A DNA stretch of 64,000 nt. Source: Mytilus edulis. Its lineage: Eukaryota > Mollusca > Bivalvia > Mytilida > Mytilidae. The stretch lies in NCBI RefSeq assembly GCF_963676685.1, contig NC_092356.1, positions 44,231,601-44,295,600 on the forward strand, given 5' to 3'. How positions within the stretch are numbered: position 1 is the stretch's first letter; each line of letters begins with the position of its first letter. Position numbers and translations under genes: made by a program. Below the pieces are notes generated by a model. That model was not told where the DNA came from, did no database searches, and worked only from the letters and a program-made list of their open reading frames with translations. Shown here in pieces: positions 25,201 through 36,990 of the stretch.

Positions 25201-28200
25201 TCATCTACGTGTGGTTAATAATGTTTATCAATATGACATCATTATGGTTGGTACTGTTTATTGCAAACTGTATTCCAATTTCAGTGAATCTTGACGATGA
25301 TTTAAGAGGAATGGACGATTTTACCGAACAAAAAGGACTGAAGAAACAAACGTATGTCGATTTACTTTCACAGAGATTATGGCAAATGGCGTCAGTGAAT
25401 AATAAAAGTAGACAATCGCCCATCGTTTTTATGGATAAAGGTCCTCATTTCAGTTCAGGTTCAGTATTGAACACAAGTGAGCCAGAACAAAATTATAAAG
25501 TGAACATGATAAAGAGAATTTTAAAATATAAACAATTAGCAGTTGGAAAAAGTAAAAAATCGGTTCGTTCTAAAAAGGAACATGATATTCTAATGGATGA
25601 TATAACGTATGAAATATTTGGAACCTGTTACAATATTTCTTTATTTTCCGATGAACCATTTGTGATGATAGATAAATGCCCACTTTGGGCACCAAACGTT
25701 AATGATGTTAATCTTTGCCATTCTTCTAGATCTATTAACGAGTTTGACAAGTGCGCCATCGACTTAGAGTTAGTTCCAGTAACTGATAACCGTGGATACA
25801 TATATAAAAATATCTACTGCGCTCGTTGCCATGGTATTCGTAACATTACCACTTGGGAAGTTGAGCTTGTTTATAATACGTATTCACCGTTACGGTTTTT
25901 CGATTTCAAACAATCAATGATTCTTCTCGGGAAATTTAAGGATGTTGGACAATGTGTACCCTTTGTTTACCCACTTAAGCCTAAAGGGAAGTTACTATGT
26001 ACACGGTATGCAGCAATGAATTTGCTAGAAATGCACGAACAGCGCAGCCGTTATCATCGGTTTATAGATCGTAGTGATGAAACATCTTCCGGTGAATATC
26101 CTCTATCATTTCAAATCTTGATGAATTTTGGCATAAATGGAAAAGGTCACGTGTTTTTTAGTACGAGCGGAATCGAACCGGTGATCGAACATCATTGCGG
26201 AGAAAATGAAATATACGATCCGAGCATGCAAGAATGTCGTAGAGTTGTGTGTACAGGCGGATATGTTTTAATTGATAAAAAATGTATTCCAAAAACTCAA
26301 AAGTATGATTCATTCACACAACAACATATCGAGGATGCAACCCAAAGTGACTATCCGATTCAGTTGATATACCGATTCAATGTAAGCAGCCGTGATGTAC
26401 AGGTATTAAAGGATCCAATTGCTTGTGACGATATATCAAAAGCATTTGCAGGCATGTTAAACATTAGTATAGACCGAGTATTGAATTTTGAAATCAGTTT
26501 ATTAAACGGCACATCTCCTGATAAAAAGGTGGAAATTCGTCGAATTGGTGTATCTAGAGACGCAAGTAATGCTTTCAATAACAGAAACCATTCAAATGTT
26601 GACTGTAACACACATATCTCTGAGTATCATCTACCAGTGAATCTGGAATCTGTTACGGCAGAAATCTCGTTTTCTCTCGTCCCTTCCGATGATAAGGGAA
26701 GCAATCGTTCATCAAACGATACACTTAAAAACAAAATACTAAACTTGAAAGGTGCATTCTACTTTAAAATAAACGGAACTGAATTTAAAACCGATAACCC
26801 GAGTGCAAAAACGACCGTACAACTTGATTTATGGTGCACAAAAGGACAAAAAGATCAAAAATTCGATGATGAATTCGAAATAAGTATTCGCTTGGATAAA
26901 AAGTCGGGTAGAAATGTTACTGGCATATATGTGAATAGCACTGGTAATTACTACCCCCCAGACATGTATGATTTGTGGTTATGGGTGACAGGCAAGATTG
27001 GAAATATATCGGATGTTTCGTCATACATGTATGTATTCTTATGTGACATGCCAAAAATAGCAAATAAGGATTGCGCGCGATTTCAAATAGCAAGTTCAAA
27101 TTACACTCGTTTAAGAAATTCGTCTGTCCTCCTAGATAACAATATAGTTTTTGACATGCATGAATACGAATATGTAAATAACAGGGAAAATTCCACGGAT
27201 ATACAAGTTTGTGTTCCGAATTCGTATTTTATCGAACCACCGTTGAGCGAAATCAGTTTTGGTTGCGGTGATAGTTATAAGGACGTTTTAAAAGCAGAGG
27301 GTTATCTAAGTTTTGTGCTTGGAATTATTTCTATTGTTGTTCTTACGGCAGTGATTGTCACTTATAGCATATTTGCTAAGCTGCGAAACTTACCTGGCTT
27401 GAATATGATGTGTCTGACATTATCGTTATGCTTCGGTGAATTGATTTTTATAATGTCGGGTTCAATTGACGAGAGTAGCACCATCATTTGTCCGATAGTT
27501 GGTGTGTTCCTTCATTTTATCTTTCTTGCTTCCTTTTTCTGGATGAATGTTATGTCGTACGATGTGTTTAAAACATTTGCGAACAAATGTATTCTTACAA
27601 GAGTTCGCCGAACCAAGAAACATTTCCCAATGTATTCTCTATATGCATGGGGATCACCAGCACTTATTGTTGGGATATGCAGTATCATTGATTTTACAAA
27701 ATGGATTCCAAACTTTAGAATTGGCTACGGTGGATCATCTGGTGACTCTTACGAATACTATACATATGATACCTTTTCCAACCAAACAGACAATCCGACA
27801 ATAACTAAACTTTATCAACAGAAGTTTGGGTGTTGGATTCAGGAGCCTGTCGCCGCACTTGTTGCTTTTGGATTGCCTATGATAATGATACTACTTGCAA
27901 ATGCAATAATGTTCATTCGAACCATAATTTGTATACGGTCCGTCACAAAAATGGTTTCTCTTAGAACCAGACGTTCTTCAGTCAGCAACGCCATCGGACA
28001 ACATGACGTTATATTGTATGTGCGCATGTCTACAGTAATGGGGTTTACCTGGATTTTTGGACTTGCATCTTCAATAGTAAGTTCGTTTTCAGAGAAACCA
28101 ACAAACGCAGTTTGCATTGCGCTTCATGTAGTGGGAGTATTTTTTATAATTTTTAACTGTTCGCAAGGTCTTTTTATATTTTTTGTGTTTGTATTAAACA

Positions 28201-28331
28201 GGAGAGTCGGTGCATTATACAAAGACCTTTTTGGACAATGTAGAGGACAATTAAGTAGGCAGTCATCGGCTTCTTCATCTTTGCATAGTGTTGGGACGAT
28301 TCAAACAGTAGATGAAAATACAAACTTTTGA
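25197..28331 (+). CDS. Adhesion/Methuselah-like (class B) G-protein-coupled receptor, single exon
   Basis: 1044 aa, uninterrupted. Residues 1 to about 28 form a hydrophobic signal peptide. The ectodomain (about 30-700) has a Cys-rich module ending in YKNIYCARCHG (about residues 203-213), a second Cys-rich module starting CGENEIYDPSMQECR (about 333) and many N-x-S/T sites. I recall both modules from molluscan Methuselah-like and adhesion receptors. Seven membrane segments lie at about 704-726, 737-757, 765-790, 806-828, 880-905, 944-964 and 973-1000. The TM3 Cys (765) and the CW of loop 2 (879-880) are the classic secretin/adhesion disulfide pair, and GFTWIFGL in TM6 and NCSQGLFIFFVF in TM7 are family hallmarks. 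The last 44 residues are Ser-rich. I see no GPS cleavage motif (HL/T-like) before TM1, which points to the Methuselah-like side. The frame has a stop at 25,104 and no other ATG before 25,197, which supports the start, though a 5' UTR intron cannot be excluded. It probably signals through G proteins at the plasma membrane; the ligand is unknown. Confidence 0.93.
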   Translation: MIIYVWLIMFINMTSLWLVLFIANCIPISVNLDDDLRGMDDFTEQKGLKKQTYVDLLSQRLWQMASVNNKSRQSPIVFMDKGPHFSSGSVLNTSEPEQNYKVNMIKRILKYKQLAVGKSKKSVRSKKEHDILMDDITYEIFGTCYNISLFSDEPFVMIDKCPLWAPNVNDVNLCHSSRSINEFDKCAIDLELVPVTDNRGYIYKNIYCARCHGIRNITTWEVELVYNTYSPLRFFDFKQSMILLGKFKDVGQCVPFVYPLKPKGKLLCTRYAAMNLLEMHEQRSRYHRFIDRSDETSSGEYPLSFQILMNFGINGKGHVFFSTSGIEPVIEHHCGENEIYDPSMQECRRVVCTGGYVLIDKKCIPKTQKYDSFTQQHIEDATQSDYPIQLIYRFNVSSRDVQVLKDPIACDDISKAFAGMLNISIDRVLNFEISLLNGTSPDKKVEIRRIGVSRDASNAFNNRNHSNVDCNTHISEYHLPVNLESVTAEISFSLVPSDDKGSNRSSNDTLKNKILNLKGAFYFKINGTEFKTDNPSAKTTVQLDLWCTKGQKDQKFDDEFEISIRLDKKSGRNVTGIYVNSTGNYYPPDMYDLWLWVTGKIGNISDVSSYMYVFLCDMPKIANKDCARFQIASSNYTRLRNSSVLLDNNIVFDMHEYEYVNNRENSTDIQVCVPNSYFIEPPLSEISFGCGDSYKDVLKAEGYLSFVLGIISIVVLTAVIVTYSIFAKLRNLPGLNMMCLTLSLCFGELIFIMSGSIDESSTIICPIVGVFLHFIFLASFFWMNVMSYDVFKTFANKCILTRVRRTKKHFPMYSLYAWGSPALIVGICSIIDFTKWIPNFRIGYGGSSGDSYEYYTYDTFSNQTDNPTITKLYQQKFGCWIQEPVAALVAFGLPMIMILLANAIMFIRTIICIRSVTKMVSLRTRRSSVSNAIGQHDVILYVRMSTVMGFTWIFGLASSIVSSFSEKPTNAVCIALHVVGVFFIIFNCSQGLFIFFVFVLNRRVGALYKDLFGQCRGQLSRQSSASSSLHSVGTIQTVDENTNF

Positions 28332-28750
28332 AAGAAGAGCACGTATCAAATTGAAGTACTTTATCCACATGCTTGTAGTCGACCCAAACCGAATATGGTA
28401 TTGGTTTTTTTTTAGCAATGACACAAATACACAAAATAACTTGTGATGGAAAAACTGTAAACGTATAAGACATGCTGTAGAGGGAAAACACTATAGGTTT
28501 ATTGGTGTTTATTGTTTCAATTTATTCGTCTAATTGCGTAAAACAATTGACTTCGACTTAGAAATTACTTAATGAAACAATACTATTAAATTTATTGGTG
28601 TGCAAAAAAGCGTCGCAATTGAATGGGGAAATATGTATGGAAACATTTTGTCTACAATAGTTTTTTATTTTAAGTTTTAAATGCTATGATTATTGTTTAT
28701 ATGTAGATAACTTTACATTATAATGCATTGAGTGTGTAGGTTAAGATTGA
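28332..28750. other. 3' flank of the receptor gene
   Basis: AT-rich and presumably includes the 3' UTR. No unambiguous polyadenylation signal was assigned. No further exon is needed because the receptor frame ends after a complete C-terminal tail. Confidence 0.4.
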
Positions 28751-28754
28751 ATTT

Positions 28755-28955
28755 TTGATTAGCTTGCTTGTTAGCTGTACCGTGAAGTCATTATTAGCTT
28801 AGGTATACTGCCCCTCCTTTGGAAGAGTATTTTAGTCCTACAGACAAATACTAGTAGATGAATATCTATCAGACTAGTCTACTCTTAAAAGAGGATAGTT
28901 TACCCAACTTATAATGACATCACGATTCAGCTAGCAAGCAAGCTCGACAAAGATA
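28755..28955. mobile_element. Foldback MITE A, copy 1 (about 200 bp)
   Basis: The left arm ttgattagcttgcttgttag and the right arm ctagcaagcaagctcgacaa are imperfect inverted complements. Complementarity continues inward: ggtatactgcccctcctttg against gaggatagtttaccc. No coding capacity. Copy 2 lies at 30,663-30,855. Confidence 0.85.
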
Positions 28956-29602
28956 TTACTTTTACCAACACACACGATGCATACTGCTGTAAATATTTAT
29001 CATTTGAATGTTTGATTAGTTTGGCTCTTTAATTGTTTATTTCTACTGCGATAGCCGGAGATCAAAAAGAAATTGAATGAAGGGATATACAAGAAAGTAA
29101 AGTATTGACGAGTAATCATCTGGAGCAAATATATAAGGTTTTCTATTGCGAAGAAATAATATAAGCACTATCCAACGACAAACAAATACCAAAAAGATCA
29201 TTTTAAGGGCAATATATAGTGTTCATTAGAAAGATAGGTCTATAAAATTGAATAAAATTGTCAACTTGATTTTAAGGACAAACTTTTATCGTAAAAAAAA
29301 ATAATGACAATTGTGAATTACGATAATCATTATAATATACTGAAGTATCAATATTTAATTAAATAATATTGTGCACATTATTGAAATTAAAGAGTTAGCA
29401 GAAAATTTGAAACATTTGAACTATGCTTATATTTTTTACCGAAATGTATTGCAGAATATGTTGCTTCGAGTTCATTGAGGCAACATCAAATGTGTAGGTA
29501 TTAGTTAAACAAATCTATATTTGAGCACCAAAATTTTACAAAAAACATAGAAAATAAACAATCATGTCTGAAATGTTTTACAAGAGATTTATGATTTTGT
29601 TG

Positions 29603-29925
29603 AATTAATTTTTCTATATTGCCATAATTTAATTTTGGATGTAACGCATCCTCTGATTAGCTGACATTGTTTTGTCTATCAGCTCATAGACATTATTTTG
29701 TCATGTGACCGTAACGTCATCATCATTTTTTCATGATTTACTCCGTCTTTAAATGGAATTAAGAATCAAATTATAAGGAATGACTTTAATATGTTGTCTG
29801 TCTATTTCAAATAATATAAAAAAAAAATTGGTGCACACTTTCAAATAACACGCTACGCGGGTTATTCAGTGTACACCATTTTTTTTATGTTATTTCTTCA
29901 CAGACAGATAAAAATATTACATTCA
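29603..29925 (+). mobile_element. MITE B, copy 1, with large 3' hairpin
   Basis: Shares with 53,708-54,018, in order: tggatgtaacgcatcctctg, attagctgac, attttgtcatgtgac, tttttcatgattt and a terminal palindrome centred on the gctacgcgggttattcagtg region. The palindrome pairs tctatttcaaataatataaa with ttttatgttatttcttcaca. No coding capacity, so non-autonomous. Confidence 0.85.
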
Positions 29926-30662
29926 TGATTCCTTTATTATTGTTGGCTCTCACTGTAAAGTGTGTATTGATGTACACACGTAGATTTTTTTTAAAGAGTA
30001 TGTAAGATATTTGGTTTTCCATTATTTGTGATTTTTTAATGTGACAGTTGTGTATTATTAGATAAATTGTCTCCCGTAAAACCCCCCTTTTACGATGTCT
30101 ATAAGCAAAAATAGCATTGAATTTTTAACTTAAAGTAAATATGGATAAACCTGAATATCTGGGTGATTATTTCTAAATACATCAACTATAAACGGTACAA
30201 ACAAAACGTAAATAGCCTGGGTCTGAGACTATTATACTAGTCCTAGCCTGGATAGACCACGCTATTAATGCACCATGTCAAAATATACCATTAAATTATC
30301 ATTTAATAAATTATATTTTACCATGTGTCATTTTTTTCTTCGTTACTTGTTCCCTTTTAATTATAGGATTGAAAGAGATTTTATTTTCTTAATAATCAGA
30401 TATTGTTTAGATCTCAAGTTCTTGTGGCTCAATATAAAATATGTCAGTAGTACAAATTTTCAATCTCAGATCGTGAAAAGAAATTGGCAAATAATATATT
30501 CCTATGTTGATCTGTAATGAAAATTTTAAAAATAAGGTCCTAATGGTATTTTTAAAAGCTATATATTTAAGATTTGTATTTGAGTGCTAAAACAAATACA
30601 AATATGGGAAGTTATGAAATATGTTACAGCCGAATTCATTGAGTGTGTTGCCAAAGTAAAAT

Positions 30663-30855
30663 TTTTTGATTAGCTTGCTTGTTAGCTGAACTGTGAAGTT
30701 ATTATTAGGTCAGGTATACTATCCTCCTTTCGAAGTAGCCTAGTCCAACAGACAGATAGATTGGTTATCTGCTGAACTATCTACTCGTAAAGGAGGATAG
30801 TTTACCTGACATATCAATGACGGTTCAGCTAGCAAGCAAGCTAACAAAAGATATT
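30663..30855. mobile_element. Foldback MITE A, copy 2 (about 193 bp)
   Basis: Left arm ttgattagcttgcttgttag, right arm ctagcaagcaagctaacaaa, with inner complements aggtatactatcctcctttc and aaaggaggatagtttacctg. The ends match copy 1 (28,755-28,955) closely, while the central 40 bp differs. Confidence 0.88.
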
Positions 30856-30869
30856 ACCTTTGTCTTCAA

Positions 30870-32985
30870 ACTCAAAGAAATCGACTGTAACTGATTTTAA
30901 ATTTAATGGTTCATTTGTCATTTTTTTTTTCAGAATAATATTGTGTTGTAATTCAGACTTATTTGAATTAAAATATTGAAATAGTGCTTTTTTAATCAGT
31001 ATTGTATACTAGTATCACTTTTTAAGCTACTTTGTTGTTGTTTACTTTTGTTACCTACATATAAAATAAAAGTTCTTATAATGGATTTTCTATTTTAATA
31101 TTCTTTTATTAGGGCATCATATGTTATATCCAGATAGGTCTGAGCAGATTGGAATCTTTGATATAATCTATTTAAATGACACATTATGAGATTTTAAACC
31201 AACCATGTTTGTTGTCATTTTAACCATCATATTTGCTCTTAGTCAACAGTTGAAATCCGTTTTAGTCGCATGCAAAAACTATGAGAATTACAGTATCTGC
31301 ATCAACGCAAAACTGTACCATTTTTATACTTATTTGAGGTTCTAACATTTCATATAGTTGTTTATGTAAATTTTTATTAGAAATAATACATGTGTAATCG
31401 ATGAAAATATAATAATCTTTATTTTGGCTAGTATTATCATGTATTCTTCCATCTGATTGGTGATTACTGCATTACTTGCAAGATCATTTTCATCTGTATA
31501 GTTTTACTTATAGTTGAATTTTGTGATGTTTTAGGTATACATAAAATTCTAGTACCTACACATTCGCTATTGAGTGATGCCTAACTACTTTGTATAACTT
31601 ATCAACAAAGTCAAAGGAAGAACCAGAGGCCCCCAACCCTTTTCCCATTTCGTTTATGATGGGGTTCGTGTAGCTCATGACAGTCTATATTTTTCTATGT
31701 TGTGGTTTTATAACTTTTTTCGTCTTTTGAAGTGTTTCGTTCTTTATCATAACTTTGCAATATGTTTTCGACTAATGAGTTTGTACACATGTATCACTTT
31801 GTTAGTTTTAGTCTCCCTTTAACTATTATAGTCAAAAGCATTGCAAGCACGATGAAACCGAGGAGCAAATAAAACCAACAAGTAGGCAAAAGCGAGACAA
31901 CAACATGGAAAAAGAAACTACAGCTAAAATACTACACAAAAAGACATGATTTAGAAACATGAACCTAACTACAAAATTAGACTGAACTAAGGTGTCCCGT
32001 GTTACTGCCTCAGACGTGACACCTGTTGCGTTCCTCTTAGTACAATCCTGACCAGTAAGCAGTAATTAATGATAAGGTTTATACTACAACAAATGGGTCT
32101 TACTTTTCTGCCGCGCTATCAATAACATGAGAAAAGTACCTATACATGTAATTTAGAACCCTAATACATGAACAAATGTAAAAAATCACAGGATAAGTAT
32201 TTAATTGATCTTTTTGTATCTTCGTGTCGCTTAATGGCAAGTTCGTGACAAACACAACGAAAGCATTAAATCTGATATACTCACAATGTCTTTGTATTTT
32301 TCATGAACAAAATTTATCAAGTCTTGATTTCAGATAATGTGAAAAGGCACCTTAAAAACAAAATTGTATTTCACATGAAATTTAAAACAAATGATGGTAT
32401 AAATGTGAATATAACATGTGAATTTTACCTGAGGTTTATTTGAAAATCACGATACGAAATCAGCTGTTACAGTAATCGATTACATTTCCTAATCTGTGGT
32501 ACCCAAAATCTCCTTTTGTAACTATATTAGATGGACATTCAATAAATTGAAGGAAAAGTTAAACAACAACAAAAATTCAATAAAAATAGTTATTAATTTA
32601 ACCTAAAAAAAGAAATATGAAATAAGCATTTAATTATACTTATTTGTAATACAAAAATTCAGTAATACTCGTAATTGCTATTATCAAAATATGTAAATTT
32701 AGTTATATTCTGTATCTTTTCAAAATGGTATACATGTATTCTAGGGAGAGAACCAACTTATAAACTCGGTCAAACACTGCCTGAACATGTATTTATCATT
32801 TGTTTATAATACAACACATTGTTATGAAATCTTTCTTATCCTTGTACAAATCAAAATAATGAGCCTTTGAATTCGGTTGACGATTTCTTATCTTTCTAGC
32901 TGGCGAAATAGAACAACACAGGGTCTACAGGGTAAGAAGGATTATCGAAACTTTAACTAATAAACTAACATGTCGATGCCTTTTA
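30870..32985. other. Intergenic, with one diverged R3 fragment
   Basis: 31,620-31,800 (cccaacccttttcccatttc, ggggttcgtgtagctcatga) is an R3-like fragment. The remainder is AT-rich with no supported gene. Confidence 0.4.
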
Positions 32986-33120
32986 TAGCTGACTATAGAG
33001 TATTGGCTTTGCTCATTGTTGAAGGCCGTATGATGACCTATAGTTGTTAACTTCTGTGCCATTCGGTCTCTTTTTAACACCCACATTGGACTTGGAATCC
33101 TAGAGATTGTTTTGATCATT
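32985..33120 (+). repeat. Dispersed repeat R4 (ctcattgttgaaggccgta), copy
   Basis: Contains tgctcattgttgaaggccgt, tgatgacctatagttgttaa and cttctgtgccattcggtctc. Related pieces lie at 205-275, 34,255-34,365, 41,050-41,100 and, inverted, 57,555-57,595. The 64-codon minus-strand frame here is a repeat translation. Confidence 0.75.
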
Positions 33121-33719
33121 GTTTGTTCAATTCTTTTTGCGAATATATAATGTACATTCAGGACTAGAAGACAATAATATATTATGATCTACGTATGACG
33201 GTGATGAGATCGCACAAAACCAAAAGGACACCCCTTTCACTTTTCCGTATGGGTTCTAATTCCGGATCGAAGAAATACATGTATAGGGATGACAAAATTT
33301 ACAAATTGTGACTTGGATGGTGTCTCATTGACACTGATACAACATCTATGATACTGCATTCGTATTTCTGCATGCAACTTAGTCAATCAACCCTTCGATT
33401 AACTTAATGAAATGAACTAAAATATAGTTTATTTAAAAGGGGACGAACGTTTGATATAAGGGGGTAGGAGGACAGTAGGATTTATTCATTTTTATTTTTA
33501 GCTACGCGTGCTTTATTTTACGCGAACCTTTATTTTCACTTTTGTACACAGTTGCTTCCTGCTATTCATTTTAACCAAACATAAAACATAAAACCAAAAC
33601 GAATGGTCGTCCCCTAAGCGAATTATAAGACAAGAAATTGAATACATTAATCACTTGGGTACAGATAGAAAAGAGTCTGAAGAATAAGACACCCACCAAT
33701 CATACAAATAAACAATGAA

Positions 33720-33922
<203 letters not shown>

Positions 33923-34254
33923 AGGGAGAGAGGACCCAAACGAAACCTTGACTGCTAGGAAACCATGGTAATGCTCTGCTATGATATCCCACTTTATTCG
34001 TTGTTTGGGCGATTTATTGCAGCATGTATTTATAAAGAAAACTTTAAATGTGACATATGTTAATCATTTTAACAGATTTTGCCGAGTCCTGACAACAATT
34101 ACAACAACATTAAATCTTGCATCATAAACAAATCTTTTTAAATTTTTCTATCGGTATGATTCTGTTCCTTTACATATAACAACAAAACTGGTCCACTAAC
34201 AGGACATAAATACTGAGCCTTTATGAATAAACGGGGCAATTATTAAAAATATTA

Positions 34255-34370
34255 CTTTTGCTCATTGTTGAAGACCGTAGGCCGAGAGAACTATAATTGT
34301 TGTTAACTAATATGTTATGTTGGTCATTGGTGGAGAGTTGTCTCATTGTCAATCATACCACATCTTATTT
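34255..34370 (+). repeat. Dispersed repeat R4, copy with second half
   Basis: Contains ttgctcattgttgaagaccg, ctataattgttgttaacta, ggagagttgtctcattgtca and atcataccacatcttattt. It lies just beyond the 3' end of the vanin-like gene. Confidence 0.75.
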
Positions 34371-34566
34371 GTTTTCAAATTTAAACCCAGCTTCGTAGAT
34401 TTTCAGGTGTGCTGGTTAGTGGTTTTTCTTTTGTGCTGTGGTTTATTGTTTGCATTTGAAAAAAATGTAATTTTCAGTTGCCGAACACTGTACTACATGA
34501 TATAAAACTATTATACACAAATATGGTTACAAATAAAGACGGTTTGCAATTAAATGCAATATTCGT

Positions 34567-36512
34567 TTAATCATCTCTCACAGGCTCTGTATCTTCATCT
34601 AGATGATAATCTCTAGCAAACATCCCAACACTAATAACAGGAAGTTCAAAGCCTCGGTCTGATTGTAATGTTCCATTGTCGTAGCTCCACGAGTTTCCAG
34701 ATGAAAGTTTCAATGTACCATGATCTGTAAGTAGGATTTCCGGGAAAACATATGGAGTTCCGAATGTTCCTGACATTTTCAAATTTGTAAAACTTGTACT
34801 GGCTGTTTTTACTGGTTTGCCACAACTGTCCTCTGATGACGATTCGCATTTCAGCAATGTGCAAACTTGGATATAATACACACCTTCATATGTATGCAAA
34901 CCATCAAAGGCGCCAAATGCGTAATTTTCAGATCCACCATTAGACCGCTCGTACTTAAGATGGCAACAAAGTTTTCCGTTACAAACGCTTATAATCCCTG
35001 TCGCCTTTGTCAAAGGCACAAAGGTAAACAAATCATGAAAAACGTAAGAATTAAACTGCCTTGATTGGTTCTGTGATTCAAGTTCATATGTTGGTGTTGT
35101 ATATATATCTTGCGTGATAAAATTGCTATTTTGTACAACTGATAAATTGGCTATTAAAAGTTTTCCGCCATGTTTTTCGCTGTAGTGAAATGCCTCATAT
35201 CCTTCCGGGGAGTATATTCCACTCCCGTGAAATCTGAATGAAGGAAGATTTATATTTGCCGCCAAAAAGTTGACCTTTGATCCAGCTGCAAATGCAGAAT
35301 GGAATTGAATAGCAGCTAATAAAGGGAGAGCATCCATCCAAGCTGTTGGAAATACGACATTTCCAACACCTTGTATTTTCAAAGAATCTAAACCAGGAGT
35401 CTTGAACAAAATATCGAAGCATGTGAACATAGCGAATTTTCCAAAAGGTGTGTCGAAGGTCACAATGTCCGAAACAGGTGGTGTATCAAACTGCTTTTCA
35501 TAAAACAGATTGATTTTATGATATTTGGCAATAAGCTCACCTTTTGGATTATAAACGACGTCTGTGTTAAATTGATAATGCCCATCATGCGGACATTTTG
35601 TATCGTTTGTAGAATTACAGGATTGGCGGTCACCCATGTTTACAACAAGATATAAAGAATTCTCTTTTGCAACACAGCTAAGTTTTCTTTGGATTTCCGT
35701 ATTTTCATATTTGTCTGGAAAGTTACAAGCATTCCATTTTTCATTTGGATCGGGAATATATTCCAAGTACGATTCTAATCCAGCTCTGGAAAATCCCATA
35801 CCGAACAATCCGTCTTCTGGAAATACTAAAATATTGACATTCTGGAAAATAAAAGGCTTTGATTTTTATAAAATTTAAAATTGATCATTGATGGTGCTTC
35901 ATGTCTGGTGCAACTATCAAAAGCATACGATATATTCAGAACGATTACATTAATTTTATGGATATTTCTGCTCGAGGCAATTGTCTCATATTGAGGACAA
36001 TGATGTTTACTGTATTATTTATAAATATAGCCTGCTATTTACTAGATAGACACAGGCAAAATGTTCTTTTCAGAGAACCTACGAATAGACAGAACTTTGG
36101 AAAAAGGAAAAAAGAAAAAGAATACTAGACTGTTTAGGGGGAAATTATGTCTTCTTTTAGTCTTGTCTTTTATTCTTGTAAAGAAAGATAAAAAAAAACA
36201 TATTATACAAACAAACAAAAAAGAAATGGATCATTAACTTTTGAAATTATAAGAGCAAAGAATAATAAGAAGAGGGAATATAGAGTAAAAATCAAATACC
36301 TGTTTACCAGCAATCTCTGCCTGTACTTTGTAAATTTCAAAATTTTTCATCATATTTTCCAACGCTTTAGACCTATCAACCCAAGCTTTTCTCTCGGTTG
36401 GTATGATAACAGCATGTTCGTAAACGGCGGCACGGAACGTTGAATTTTCTGAATCAACCACAACATAAAGTATTGAACAGATCACAACGTTATAAATGAT
36501 ACAGCTAAACAT
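34567..36512 (-). CDS. Vanin/biotinidase-type amidohydrolase (nitrilase superfamily), two exons
   Basis: Exon 1 is 36,512-36,300 (71 codons), then a 458-bp GT-AG intron (donor GTATTT, acceptor TTTCCAG), then exon 2 35,841-34,567. The junction is phase 0, total 495 aa (human vanin-1 is about 513). The start ATG at 36,512 was chosen because the next 21 residues form a signal peptide; two upstream in-frame ATGs (36,593 and 36,551) would bury it. AAVYEH follows the signal. The triad of the family is complete: Glu80 in FPEDG, Lys180 in KYHKINLFYE and Cys212 in MFTCFD, at nearly the human spacing (79, 178, 211). The family hydrolyses pantetheine to pantothenate and cysteamine, or biocytin to biotin; which one applies cannot be told from sequence. 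The C-terminus is polar (LDEDTEPVRDD) without a GPI-type hydrophobic tail, so the product is probably secreted. Several N-glycosylation sites are present. Both exon frames are open and intact. Confidence 0.93.
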
Positions 36513-36599
36513 AGTGGAATAGAATTTTGGAACTTCGCATAAAGTTTGCATATCATGTGGACTTTGAACCTTGATATTCACTTCGTCCCACATTCTGAC

Positions 36600-36990
36600 A
36601 CATTAATCCAGAGTTGGACTTTGGTATATCTGTTGATTTTGTACATATAAACACGTATAAATGATTTAAGAACATGAGGAACACATATATGATACAGTCT
36701 GTCAAGTTATATAGTAAATGTATGTTGTGTTTTTTTCTGTAAGAAGTTGCTGTAAATATATCAAATTAAAATTTTGAACTTAAGTGTTTTATTGCAAAAT
36801 TTAGTTTGAACTTAATGTAGCACAAGTGCAATCTTAATATATATTTTTTGAATAATTAAAAGAATTTCACAATCTCAATGTTGACCGAATGCATTGGTGA
36901 AAAGTAATAATGCTTAGTTTAAACATATTTATTTATAGTGGATTGGGAAACAAGTTTAATTTGCAACTTATATTAATCCCTTTCCACTTT
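36600..36990. other. 5' flank of the vanin-like gene
   Basis: AT-rich and presumably contains the promoter (gene on the minus strand). No TATA box or initiator could be assigned with confidence. Confidence 0.35.

Noticed and set aside
28174-28491. 105-codon minus-strand frame at the receptor 3' end
   Set aside because: Antisense to the receptor TM7 and tail; no independent support.
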